Shown here piece by piece: positions 17,923 through 24,907 of a DNA stretch of 38,889 nt. The DNA comes from Elusimicrobiota bacterium (GTDB lineage Bacteria > Elusimicrobiota > Elusimicrobia > UBA1565 > UBA9628): NCBI GenBank assembly GCA_030696455.1, contig JAUYSH010000069.1:1-38889 (forward strand), given 5' to 3'. The translations under genes and the position numbers were made by a program. The first letter of the stretch is position 1. Each line of letters opens with the position of its first letter. A model generated the notes under the pieces. It had not been told where the DNA came from, made no database searches, and saw nothing but the letters and a program-made list of their open reading frames with translations.

Positions 17923-20460
17923 ATGGAAAAGAAGCCCACGAAAAAGACTCCGGTAAAGAAGCCTGCCGCCGCGAAACCCGCGGCCGCCAAGGCGAAGGCC
18001 GCCCCTAAGAAAGCCGCCGCCAAGGGCACGGCCGCCGAGGTCCGCACGACGCAGGAAGAGGGCTCGATCGCCCCCCCCAGCGCCAATCTGGTCTCCGCGT
18101 TCGCGATGTTCAAGAAGCGCAATGTGTCCACCGCCGGACCGACGGTGACGCGCCTCGCCGCCGGCGCCGCGCTCCCGAAGCCTCCCGCTCCGAAGCCCGT
18201 CGTCCCCCCCGCTCCGATCGCGGCCGCGCCCGCGCCGGCGCCCGTGGTCCCTCCGGCGGCGCCGCTCGTCAAGCCCGCGATCCCCGGCATGCCGGTCGCC
18301 CCCAAGCCGCTCGTCCCCGGCGCGCAGCCGCCCAAGCCGATCCAGCCCGCGGCCGGTGCTCCGGCCGCCGCGCCCTTAGCGCCCAGGCCCGCCGTGCCCG
18401 GGGCTCCGGTGCCGCCCGCGCAGAAGCCGCCGACGACCGGCGCGCTTCCGCCCATGCCGCCGAAGCCCGGCACGTCCGGGCCGCAGAAGCCCGTCATCCT
18501 TCGCCCCGGCGCGATCACGACCCGCCCGCAGTTCGCGCCGCGCCCCGGCGCGCCGCGCCCGCCGATGCCCGGCCAGCGTCCCGGCCAGCACCGCCCCGGA
18601 CAGGGCGGCGGCAACCGCCCGCAGCACCAGAACCGCCCGTCGGCTGCGCCGTCGAAGCCCCTAGAGCCCGGCCAGAAGCCGCCGCTCAAGAAGATCAAAG
18701 TCTCCTCGATGATCACCGTGCGCGAGCTCTCCGAGAAGATGGAGCTCAAGACGAACGACGTCATCAAGAAGCTGATGGGCCTGGGCATCTTCGCCACCAT
18801 CAACCAGCGCCTCGACACCGAGGCCGCGCAGGTCGTCGCCTCCGACTTCGGCTTCGAGCTCGAGGTCGTCGCGATGTATAAAGAAGAGGAGCTTGCCGTC
18901 GTCAAGGCCGAGAAGGAAGACCCCGCCAAGCTCAAGCCCCGCCCCCCCGTGATCACCATCATGGGCCATGTCGACCACGGCAAGACCTCCTTGCTCGACG
19001 CGATCCGCTCGGCGAAGGTCGCCGAGGGCGAATCCGGCGGCATCACGCAGCACATCGGCGCCTACAAGGTTAAGATCGACAAGGGCGAGATCGTTTTCCT
19101 CGACACGCCCGGCCACGAGGCCTTCACCGCCATGCGCGCGCGGGGGGCCAAGGTCACCGACATCGTCGTCCTCGTCGTCTCCGCCACCGACGGCATCATG
19201 CCGCAGACCATCGAGGCCGTCGACCACGCCAAGGCCGCCGGCGTGCCCATCGTCATCGCGGTCAACAAGATCGACCTCCCCGGCGCCAACCCGCAGAAGA
19301 TCCGCCAGGACCTCTCCGGCATCGGCCTGCAGCCCGAGGAATGGGGCGGCAAGAACATCTTCGTCGACGTCTCCGCGAAGAAGCGCCTGAACCTCGACAA
19401 GCTTCTCGAGTCCCTGGCCCTTCAGGCCGAGATCCTCGAGCTCAAAGCCAACCCCGACCGCCCCGCCTACGGCACCGTCCTCGAGGCCCGCATGGACACC
19501 AAGCGCGGCGCCGTCGCCTCGGTGCTCGTCCAGGCCGGCACGCTCAAGCTCGGCGACGCGTTCGTCGCGGGCCTGGCGCACGGCAAGATCAAGGCCCTCG
19601 TCGACGACAACGGCAAGCGCATCGACTATGCAGGACCAGCCACTCCAGTGGAAATCCTCGGCATCATGGGCACTCCCCAAGCCGGCGACGCCTTCACCGT
19701 CGTCGACAGCGAGAAGGCCGCGCGCGACATCGCCGAGAAGCGCCGCCTCATCCACCGCGAGCAGACGATGGCCCACCAGAAGCACATGACCCTCGTGGGC
19801 CTGCGCTCCGCGATGAGCTCCGGCTCCTCGAAGGCCAAGGACCTCAACATCCTGCTCAAGGCCGACGTGCAGGGCTCGCTGCAGGCGCTGCGCGACTCCC
19901 TCGAGGGCCTGTCCACGACCGAGTGCCGCGTGCGCATCATCCACGGCGCCATCGGCAACGCCAACGAGTCCGACATCCTGCTCGCGTCGGCCTCCGACGC
20001 GGTCACCTTGCTCTTCAACGCCGAGGTCGAGCCCCGCGCGGCCGAGCTCGCCGACCGCGAGGGCGTCGAGGTCCGCAACTACAAGGTCATTTACGACCTC
20101 ATCGAGGACGTGAAGGCGGCCCTCGAAGGCCTGCTCGCGCCCGAGATCGTCGACGTCATCGTCGGCAAGGGCGAGGTCAAGGCCCTGTTCAAGGTCAAGA
20201 CCGGCGTCATCGCGGGCTCCGCGGTGCGCGACGGAAAGATCACGCGCGGCGGCCAGATCCGCGTGGTCCGCGACGGCAAGACGCTCTTCACCGGCAAGGT
20301 CTCCACGCTGCGCCACTTCAAGGACGACGTCAAGGAAGTGGAGAAGGGCCAGGAGTGCGGCATCGGCATCGAAGGCTTCAACGACATCGCGGTCGGCGAC
20401 CTGCTCGAGTTCTTCGTCAAGGAATCGCGCACCCGCCGCCTTTCGCAGTCGCCGCGGTAA
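17923..20460 (+). CDS. infB: Translation initiation factor IF-2
   Basis: GTPase delivering fMet-tRNA to the 30S initiation complex and driving subunit joining. 845 residues. Residues 1-45 are Lys/Ala-rich and about 75-255 are a long Pro/Ala-rich low-complexity stretch. An IF2_N-type domain follows ([22 protein letters not shown]). The G domain from about residue 340 has G1 [11 protein letters not shown]3 DTPGHEAF, G4 NKID and a G5 SAKK. Domains II-IV end in [15 protein letters not shown]. It has its own extended -10 promoter within the operon besides the rimP promoter. Confidence 0.98.
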   Translation: MEKKPTKKTPVKKPAAAKPAAAKAKAAPKKAAAKGTAAEVRTTQEEGSIAPPSANLVSAFAMFKKRNVSTAGPTVTRLAAGAALPKPPAPKPVVPPAPIAAAPAPAPVVPPAAPLVKPAIPGMPVAPKPLVPGAQPPKPIQPAAGAPAAAPLAPRPAVPGAPVPPAQKPPTTGALPPMPPKPGTSGPQKPVILRPGAITTRPQFAPRPGAPRPPMPGQRPGQHRPGQGGGNRPQHQNRPSAAPSKPLEPGQKPPLKKIKVSSMITVRELSEKMELKTNDVIKKLMGLGIFATINQRLDTEAAQVVASDFGFELEVVAMYKEEELAVVKAEKEDPAKLKPRPPVITIMGHVDHGKTSLLDAIRSAKVAEGESGGITQHIGAYKVKIDKGEIVFLDTPGHEAFTAMRARGAKVTDIVVLVVSATDGIMPQTIEAVDHAKAAGVPIVIAVNKIDLPGANPQKIRQDLSGIGLQPEEWGGKNIFVDVSAKKRLNLDKLLESLALQAEILELKANPDRPAYGTVLEARMDTKRGAVASVLVQAGTLKLGDAFVAGLAHGKIKALVDDNGKRIDYAGPATPVEILGIMGTPQAGDAFTVVDSEKAARDIAEKRRLIHREQTMAHQKHMTLVGLRSAMSSGSSKAKDLNILLKADVQGSLQALRDSLEGLSTTECRVRIIHGAIGNANESDILLASASDAVTLLFNAEVEPRAAELADREGVEVRNYKVIYDLIEDVKAALEGLLAPEIVDVIVGKGEVKALFKVKTGVIAGSAVRDGKITRGGQIRVVRDGKTLFTGKVSTLRHFKDDVKEVEKGQECGIGIEGFNDIAVGDLLEFFVKESRTRRLSQSPR

Positions 20461-20466
20461 GCGGCC

Positions 20467-20817
20467 ATGTACGAGCGCAACGACCGCCTTCGCGAGCTCT
20501 ATAAAGAGCTCGTCTCCACGCACCTGCGCGAGGTCAAGGACCCCGGCCTCGTCGGCTTCATCACGGTCACCGACGTGGACCTGTCCCACGACCGCAAGAC
20601 GCTCAAGGTCTTCTACTCGATCCTGGGCACCGACGCCGAGCGCGAGCGCGCCGCCGCCGCCCTCGAGCGCGCCGCCCCGTACCTGCGCGAGCTCATCAAG
20701 AAGAAGGTCTCTGTCAAGACCATCCCCAACCTCATCTTCACCTACGACATCACCCCGAAGAAGGCCTCGCGCATCGACGAGCTCCTCAACAAGCTCGAGA
20801 AGGAAAAGAACCAGTGA
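20467..20817 (+). CDS. rbfA: Ribosome-binding factor A
   Basis: KH-fold protein that helps late 30S maturation near the 5' end of 16S rRNA. 116 residues, standard length. The N-terminus MYERNDRLRELYKELVSTHLREVKDPGLVGFITVTDVDLSHD and the C-terminal PNLIFTYDITPKKASRIDELLNKL are typical of the family. Starts six bases after infB; its TGA overlaps the GTG start of truB, indicating coupled translation. Confidence 0.96.
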   Translation: MYERNDRLRELYKELVSTHLREVKDPGLVGFITVTDVDLSHDRKTLKVFYSILGTDAERERAAAALERAAPYLRELIKKKVSVKTIPNLIFTYDITPKKASRIDELLNKLEKEKNQ

Positions 20818-21542
20818 TTGCCGGCGGCCTTCCGGTCGCTGGTATGCTGCTGATCGACAAGCCCGCGGCCTGGACCTCGCACGACTGCGTCGCCGTCCTG
20901 CGCAAGCTCTTCCCCCGCAGCACCAAGGTCGGCCACACCGGCACCCTCGATCCCCTCGCCACGGGCCTGCTGGTCGCCCTGATCGGCCCCTGCACCAAGC
21001 TCCAGGCCCGCCTGCAGGGCATGGACAAGGTCTACTCGGGCACCATCCGCCTCGGGGTCAAGACCGACACCGGCGACATCACCGGCAAGACCCTCGAGGA
21101 GAAGCCCGTGCCTGCCCTCGACCTCGCCGCTCTGAAGACGGCCTGCGCGAGCTTCGTCGGCACGGTGGAGTCCTCCGCGCCGGCCTACTCCGCCGTCAAG
21201 CATCAGGGCCGTCCGCTGTACGAGTACGCCCGCAAAGGCCTCGAGATCCCCGTCAAGGCTCGCTCTTCGGTGGTCCACTCGTGGGACGCTTTATCGTGGG
21301 ACGCGCCCGAGCTGACCCACCGCCTGCACTGCGCCAGCGGCACCTACGTGCGCACCCTCGCCGAGGTCCTCGGCGAGAAGCTGGGCTGCGGCGGCACGGT
21401 CTCGACCTTGCGCCGCGAATCGGTCGGGCCCTTCCTGCTCGGCGACGCGCTGACCTTGGAGGCGACGCGCGCCTTGGCGCCCGAGGCGCTCGCCCAGCGC
21501 CTGCTCGAGTCCTTGCCCGCCCTGGAGAGAGCGCTCAAGTGA
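20814..21542 (+). CDS. truB: tRNA pseudouridine(55) synthase
   Basis: Makes pseudouridine 55 in the T-arm of tRNAs. 242 residues, a short version of the family (often about 300), lacking an obvious C-terminal PUA domain. The catalytic Asp lies in KVGHTGTLDPLATGLL; MLLIDKPAAWTSHD is the N-terminal signature; SAPAYSAVKHQGRPLYEYARKG and CASGTYVRTLAEVLG follow. Start GTG overlaps the rbfA stop (GTGA), and the stop overlaps the next GTG in the same way. Confidence 0.95.
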   Translation: MIAGGLPVAGMLLIDKPAAWTSHDCVAVLRKLFPRSTKVGHTGTLDPLATGLLVALIGPCTKLQARLQGMDKVYSGTIRLGVKTDTGDITGKTLEEKPVPALDLAALKTACASFVGTVESSAPAYSAVKHQGRPLYEYARKGLEIPVKARSSVVHSWDALSWDAPELTHRLHCASGTYVRTLAEVLGEKLGCGGTVSTLRRESVGPFLLGDALTLEATRALAPEALAQRLLESLPALERALK

Positions 21543-21895
21543 CCTCCGTGCGCGGCCGCGTGGTCCGCGGCGAACGCCTGGGCCGCAAGCTCGGCTTCCC
21601 CACGGCGAACCTCAAGCTCCCGTCCTCCTCCCGCCCTCCGCGCGGCGTCTGGAAGGTCCTGGTCAAGGGCACCACGTTGGGCGAGCGCCTCGGGGCCTGC
21701 AACGTCGGCGTGCGTCCCACGCTCGGCGGCGTCCGGCTCGTCGTCGAGGTCCATATCCCCGGCTTCCGCGGGAATCTGTACGGACGGACCTTGAGCCTGT
21801 CCTTCCTCTCCCGGATCCGCGCCGAGCGCCGCTTCCCATCGCTGGCCGCGCTGAAGGCCCAGATCCGCAAAGACGTCCGCTCGCTCGGCGCTTAG
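21539..21895 (+). CDS. Stand-alone riboflavin kinase (RibF C-terminal domain only)
   Basis: A 118-residue protein equal to the flavokinase half of bifunctional RibF. The PTAN motif is in GRKLGFPTANLKL; NVGVRPTLGG, VEVHIPGFRGNLYGRTL and FLSRIRAERRFPSLAALKAQIRKD match the remaining RFK core. It would phosphorylate riboflavin to FMN. The N-terminal FMN adenylyltransferase domain that makes FAD, normally about 180 residues, is absent: the GTG start overlaps the truB stop and truB occupies the upstream DNA. The usual bacterial neighbour here is full-length ribF, so this looks like domain loss, with FAD synthesis encoded elsewhere or FAD imported (inference). Confidence 0.85.
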   Translation: MTSVRGRVVRGERLGRKLGFPTANLKLPSSSRPPRGVWKVLVKGTTLGERLGACNVGVRPTLGGVRLVVEVHIPGFRGNLYGRTLSLSFLSRIRAERRFPSLAALKAQIRKDVRSLGA

Positions 21896-21899
21896 CCCG

Positions 21900-22445
21900 T
21901 CAGCGTTCTTGTCCGAGGCGATCCAAACCCTCTTGGGCGTCGTTGTTCGCGGGGTCGAGCTTTTTGGCCAGGAGCCACTCCCGGCGCGCGCCCTCGACGT
22001 CGCCCTTCTGATAAAAGAGTATGCCGCTGAGGTAATGCTGCTGGGACTCCATCTCCGGGGCGGGCCCGACGCTTGGGGCCGGCGGCGCCTCGGCGTGGAA
22101 ATCGCCTTTCTTGAGCCAATGCGCGATCCGAGCGCTCAGCTTTCGGGCAGTCGCCCGATTCCGCTCGATGCTCTCCGGGCTGGTGTATTTCGTCGGCTTG
22201 CCGCCCTCGGCGAGGTATTCATGGGCCTCGCCCAGCCATTGGACGATGCATTCCAGAGCCTGGGCGTCGTAGTCGGGCCGGTCGTCGCCCGCGTAGACCG
22301 TGCACCCCAGCGGCTCGACGTGGAGCGAAGCGAGAGCCTCCGTGGGAGCCGGCGCGGCGGGCTCGACCTGCGCGGCCTTACGGTGGCCGACGCAGGCCGA
22401 CAGGGACGCGGTCAAAACCGCCAACGAGATGATCTTGATGTTCAT
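21900..22445 (-). CDS. Lipoprotein with a C-terminal TPR-like motif
   Basis: 181 residues. The signal peptide MNIKIISLAVLTASLSAC has lipobox LSAC, with Cys18 the predicted lipidation site. A Pro/Ala-rich linker follows. The C-terminal helix pair (HYLSGILFYQKGDVEGARRE, then LDPANNDAQEGLDRL) is a TPR-like unit. A GGAGG Shine-Dalgarno lies six bases before the ATG, and TACTCT about 26 bases upstream is a candidate -10, so this gene has a normal leader. It converges on the riboflavin kinase gene with only a four-base gap. Function unknown. Confidence 0.75.
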   Translation of the reverse strand: MNIKIISLAVLTASLSACVGHRKAAQVEPAAPAPTEALASLHVEPLGCTVYAGDDRPDYDAQALECIVQWLGEAHEYLAEGGKPTKYTSPESIERNRATARKLSARIAHWLKKGDFHAEAPPAPSVGPAPEMESQQHYLSGILFYQKGDVEGARREWLLAKKLDPANNDAQEGLDRLGQER

Positions 22446-22471
22446 GAGGGGCCTCCGGTGCCGTCCGCGAG

Positions 22472-22507
22472 AGAGTACCCCCGCGATCCGCGGAATTGAT
22501 TCCGCGG
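22472..22507 (-). promoter_or_regulatory. Promoter with palindromic operator candidate for the TPR lipoprotein
   Basis: TACTCT (22472-22477, minus strand) is a possible -10. CCGCGGAAT-TG-ATTCCGCGG (22488-22507) is a 9-base-arm palindrome at the matching -35 position, between divergent lipoprotein genes. The remainder of 22508-22601 shows no gene. Confidence 0.4.
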
Positions 22508-22601
22508 GTGTTTCGGCGGGGTAAAAAAACGGTAAACGGGCGCCTCAACGTCCCGTCACATAGTCCTTACCCCGGCGCTCTCCCACGTCCCGGCGCCCGC
22601 G

Positions 22602-22609
22602 GCTATAAT
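22602..22609 (+). promoter_or_regulatory. -10 element of the 22632 lipoprotein gene
   Basis: GGCTATAAT contains a perfect TATAAT (22604-22609). Transcription would start near 22616, leaving about 16 bases that include AGGGAGA as ribosome binding site before the ATG at 22632. Confidence 0.55.
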
Positions 22610-22631
22610 CGAGTCACCAAGGGAGACCAAG

Positions 22632-23327
22632 ATGACGACCCATGCCAAAGTCGCGTTTCTCCTCGCCGCCGCGCTGGCCGCGGCCTGCGGGGGACAGAAG
22701 ACGACGCTGAAGCCGGTCAAGGGCGTCGCCGACGTCGCGCGGGCCGACGGCGTGCAGATGACGATCGCGGGAGGCGGCTGGACCGGCCATCCCGCCGAGC
22801 TCGATGGGACCTTGACCCCCCTGCGCGTCGACATCCGCAACAACAGCGGCCGCCCCCTGCGGGTGCGCTTCGACGAGATCAAGCTCGTCTCCCCCGCCGG
22901 GCGCGAGTACGCCGCCATTCCTCCTTACGAGATCGACGAGACGATGACGGAGCCGGTCTCCAAGCCGCTCGATCCGGAGTTCGCGCACGACCGCTTCTAC
23001 GTCGTGCCCTACGCCTCGCGGCACTTCACCCCCGGCCTGCGCCCCTGGAACGAGCCTTTCGCCTACGACGCGGCCTATTACGGCCCGCGCTACGCGGAGT
23101 GGCCCGCTTACAGCCGGCGCGTCGAGGTCAAGCTTCCGACCGAGGACATGGTCGCCCGCGGCCTGCCGGAGGGCGTCATCGAGGACGGCGGGTCCGTCTC
23201 GGGGTTCGTCTATTTCCAGAAGGTCCCGGGCAGCCTCGACAGGGTCGATTTCCGGGCCGAGCTGGTCGACGCCCGCACGGGCGAGGAGTTCGGCACGGTC
23301 ACGGTGCCTCTCGCGGTCACGCCATAA
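22632..23327 (+). CDS. Uncharacterised lipoprotein
   Basis: 231 residues with a lipoprotein signal peptide, MTTHAKVAFLLAAALAAAC; lipobox AAAC, Cys19 lipidated. The mature region begins GGQKTTLKPVKG and is predicted mostly beta. It has an immunoglobulin-like flavour similar to small exported proteins that stress interactions of free and bonded residues (TPLRVDIRNNSGRPLRVRFD; VSGFVYFQKVPGSLDRVDF, a pattern seen in DUF4352-type lipoproteins). Tyr and Pro are frequent in residues 95-170. No catalytic motif is seen. Standard promoter and Shine-Dalgarno precede it. Function unknown. Confidence 0.7.
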   Translation: MTTHAKVAFLLAAALAAACGGQKTTLKPVKGVADVARADGVQMTIAGGGWTGHPAELDGTLTPLRVDIRNNSGRPLRVRFDEIKLVSPAGREYAAIPPYEIDETMTEPVSKPLDPEFAHDRFYVVPYASRHFTPGLRPWNEPFAYDAAYYGPRYAEWPAYSRRVEVKLPTEDMVARGLPEGVIEDGGSVSGFVYFQKVPGSLDRVDFRAELVDARTGEEFGTVTVPLAVTP

Positions 23328-23332
23328 TGAGC

Positions 23333-23338
23333 TAAAAT
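23333..23338 (+). promoter_or_regulatory. Candidate -10 for the small Cys-rich membrane protein
   Basis: TAAAAT, preceded by AGC, ends six bases before the ATG at 23345; no ribosome binding site is seen. Confidence 0.45.
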
Positions 23339-23344
23339 GACGGC

Positions 23345-23539
23345 ATGAACGGCAAGATCAACGGCGACGGGAACATCATCGGGCGGCTCGGCGCGGTGGC
23401 GCTGCTCATCGCGGCGGGCATCGGGCTGCGCAACCTGACGCTGTATGGGCAGATGTGCCCTATGAAGTCGAGCGCGTGCTGCTCCGGCTCCGAGGTCGAG
23501 GCCGAGCCGGCGATCCCTCCTACGGCTCCCGCCGAGTAG
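23345..23539 (+). CDS. Small membrane protein with a Cys-rich tail
   Basis: 64 residues. One hydrophobic helix (residues about 13-30, IGRLGAVALLIAAGIGLRNL) is followed by YGQMCPMKSSACC, three cysteines within eight residues, then an acidic Pro/Ala tail. The helix plus CP motif vaguely recalls DUF2892/YgaP-type small membrane proteins, which often precede or fuse with rhodanese domains, but the match is weak. The cysteines could bind a metal or carry redox chemistry (inference). A TAAAAT hexamer six bases upstream suggests a leaderless mRNA. It immediately precedes the structured RNA candidate. Confidence 0.55.
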   Translation: MNGKINGDGNIIGRLGAVALLIAAGIGLRNLTLYGQMCPMKSSACCSGSEVEAEPAIPPTAPAE

Positions 23540-23598
23540 CTCCGCCGCCGCCGGCGCTCGGTCCTGGAACGAGCGGCGATGACCTGCACGACATATTC

Positions 23599-23616
23599 AC
23601 TCCCATCGATGGGAGT
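23599..23616. repeat. Perfect 18-base palindrome at the edge of the structured RNA
   Basis: ACTCCCATCGATGGGAGT is fully self-complementary. It lies 15 bases before the first stem of the candidate omega RNA and could be a left-end hairpin of a mobile element. Confidence 0.7.
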
Positions 23617-23630
23617 AAATGCCCCCGACT

Positions 23631-23834
23631 GACGGTAGCTTCAGTTGCTTCCGTCTCCCAAGTTCGGCTGACATAGCCCGCGGTGTTCACGCCCCGCTTC
23701 CAGACGGCGGGCCTAGCCAAGCGCTGCATATCCCTCTATAATCCAACGTGTGACACTGTTATCCAGCTGCGCTATACACCTGGCTCACGCCGGTCAAGTG
23801 ATTCACACTTTTTCCCCGGGGAAGAAGTGTGAAT
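23631..23834 (+). ncRNA. Candidate IscB-type omega RNA (HEARO), no nuclease gene
   Basis: About 204 structured bases in a 354-base gene-free gap (23540-23893). In order: hairpin GACGG-AGC/GCT-CCGTC (23631-23655); GGCTGACAT-AGCC (23666-23678); a three-way junction closed by GCCCG/CGGGC (676-680/708-712) holding GGTG-TTCA-CGCC and CCG-N8-CGG; CTGCATA (23724-23730); stem GTGTGA/TCACGC (748-753/785-790) around CCAG/CTGG; and a 34-base terminal hairpin (23801-23834). From memory, GGCUGA(GA)CAU and CUGCAUA occur in the same order in the OgeuIscB omega RNA, whose scaffold is about 206 bases. The guide would lie just 5' of 23631. No IscB or TnpB gene is in the window. The identification rests on recollection and hand folding. 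Confidence 0.55.
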
Positions 23835-23893
23835 AACTTGGAACTGCCATGTCGGGCGCCGCTTCCAATTTACCGCGCCGCTGAGCAAGGCAA

Positions 23894-24127
23894 ATGAACC
23901 AGCGAGAAATCGACGAGGCGGAATGGAAGAACCCGGCCAACTGGTCCGGCCCCGGCCTCTTCATCTTTTACTTCAGCAAGCGCGACAGCCGCACCTGGGT
24001 GCCCAAGTCGATCCCCTGGATGGGCTGGACGGTGAACCTCGGCAAGCCGGCGGGCGCGAAGTGGCTGATCGCCCTCTTCGCCCTCCCCGTGCTCGTCCTC
24101 GTCATAGTCCTCGCCGCGTCCCCCTAG
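23894..24127 (+). CDS. DUF5808-like small membrane protein
   Basis: 77 residues. The N-terminal part (WKNPANWSGPGLFIFYFSKR, then DSRTWVPKSIPWMGWTVNLG) matches the DUF5808 pattern of 'PxNW..glFYfn..DpR.fVPKr.g.GWTlNf'. One C-terminal transmembrane helix follows (residues about 55-75, WLIALFALPVLVLVIVLAAS). DUF5808 often sits at the C-terminus of DUF1648-type membrane proteins; here it stands alone. A weak AAGG lies just upstream of the ATG. The gene starts 60 bases after the terminal hairpin of the structured RNA. Function unknown. Confidence 0.7.
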   Translation: MNQREIDEAEWKNPANWSGPGLFIFYFSKRDSRTWVPKSIPWMGWTVNLGKPAGAKWLIALFALPVLVLVIVLAASP

Positions 24128-24183
24128 CCCCCCAAATAGCGGCCCTTTCCGTCCCCACTCCGACGGCGCCCTCGCCCCACGCA

Positions 24184-24192
24184 TGGTACACT
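24184..24192 (+). promoter_or_regulatory. Extended -10 for the DUF374 acyltransferase
   Basis: TGGTACACT ends five bases before the GTG at 24198; no ribosome binding site is present. Confidence 0.5.
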
Positions 24193-24197
24193 GATCC

Positions 24198-24836
24198 GTG
24201 CCCATCCTCCGTTTCCTCGTCCCCTACCTCGGCTACCTGTTCTCCTCGTTCATCAAGCTCACGACGCGCCTCACCACCGTCCGCGGCGAGATCCGCTCCA
24301 ACCTGCGCCGAAACGACCAGCGCTTCATCTACGCCTTCTGGCACCAGCGCCAGGTCTTCTTCACCGTTTCCCACCGCGGCGACCCCATGTCCATGCTCAT
24401 CAGCAAGTCCGTCGACGGCGAGATGATCGCGGAGACGATCCGCCGCTGCTGCGGCGTCGCCTCGGTGCGCGGCTCCTCCTCTCGCGGAGCCTCGGACGCG
24501 GTCAGAGGCCTTATTAAGGCATTACGTTCGGGCCTGGACCTCGGCATCACCCCCGATGGCCCCAAGGGCCCCAAGGAAGAGATCAAGGAAGGCATCATGT
24601 ACCTGGCCCAGAAGCTCGGGGTGCCCATCTTGCCCGTCACGAACGCCCAGTCGAACCGAATGATCCTGAAAGGAACCTGGGACCAGTTCCAGATCCCCAT
24701 GCCCTTCGGCCGCTCGGTCGTAGTCTATGGTGAGCCGATATCGGTCGGCCCGCTCGACAGCCTGATCGTAAAGGCGGCCGAGCTCAAGCTCTCCCTGGAC
24801 GCGATCACCCGTGAGGCCGAGGCCCTCGTCGCCTAG
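24198..24836 (+). CDS. DUF374-family lysophospholipid/lipid acyltransferase
   Basis: 212 residues starting at GTG. Family hallmarks: FWHQRQVFF (the acyltransferase His, normally in an HxxxxD-like setting), LISKSVDGEMIAETI, GSSSRGASDAVRGLIKAL and ITPDGPKGPKEEIKEGIMYLAQ. The LPLAT superfamily transfers acyl chains; DUF374 members are often encoded near lipopolysaccharide genes and act at the inner membrane. An N-terminal hydrophobic segment (LRFLVPYLGYLFSSFI) anchors it. The 3' end carries the left copy of a 17-base direct repeat, the right copy lying at the pfk 3' end, so its downstream region appears to have been interrupted by the ATPase cassette. Confidence 0.85.
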   Translation: MPILRFLVPYLGYLFSSFIKLTTRLTTVRGEIRSNLRRNDQRFIYAFWHQRQVFFTVSHRGDPMSMLISKSVDGEMIAETIRRCCGVASVRGSSSRGASDAVRGLIKALRSGLDLGITPDGPKGPKEEIKEGIMYLAQKLGVPILPVTNAQSNRMILKGTWDQFQIPMPFGRSVVVYGEPISVGPLDSLIVKAAELKLSLDAITREAEALVA

Positions 24837-24838
24837 TC
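24822..24838. repeat. Direct repeat, left copy, flanking the ATPase gene
   Basis: GCCCTCGTCGCCTAGTC, identical to 26105-26121. It contains the final codons and TAG of the acyltransferase. Confidence 0.8.
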
Positions 24839-24851
24839 CTCGAACCCGCAC

Positions 24852-24886
24852 ATTACAATTTGAATGTATAACTTGCAAATTGTAAT
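24852..24886. promoter_or_regulatory. AT-rich inverted repeat over the ATPase promoter
   Basis: ATTACAATTTG and CAAATTGTAAT are perfect 11-base arms separated by 13 bases. The right arm overlaps the -35 (TTGCAA, 24873-24878). It could be an operator or a mobile-element end. The AT-richness is foreign to this window. Confidence 0.6.
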
Positions 24887-24901
24887 AAAATCCGTTATAC
24901 T
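24873..24901 (+). promoter_or_regulatory. Promoter of the DUF4143 ATPase (leaderless)
   Basis: TTGCAA, a 17-base spacer and TATACT; the hexamer ends six bases before the ATG at 24908. There is no Shine-Dalgarno sequence. Confidence 0.7.
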
Positions 24902-24907
24902 CAAAGC

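Noticed and set aside
18140-18690. Pro/Ala repeats in infB as a tandem repeat array
   Set aside because: They are ordinary low-complexity linker codons of the IF-2 N-terminus without a fixed unit.
19628-19655. CCACT-CC-AGTGG inverted repeat and rarer codons within infB
   Set aside because: The stem is only five bases and is likely chance.
18661-20589. A 642-codon open frame on the minus strand across infB
   Set aside because: It is an antisense shadow of a high-GC gene; the plus strand encodes complete IF-2 motifs.
23617-23660. TnpB-type right-end RNA (a GCCCCCGACT stretch)
   Set aside because: No TnpB gene lies beside it, and the downstream order of stems fits an IscB-type RNA better.
23737-23742. 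TATAAT as a promoter for the 23894 gene
   Set aside because: It lies inside the structured RNA candidate, has no good -35, and is more than 150 bases from the gene. It remains possible.
23540-23893. tRNA or CRISPR in the gene-free stretch
   Set aside because: No cloverleaf with a GTTCRA T-loop, and no regularly spaced repeats, could be found.
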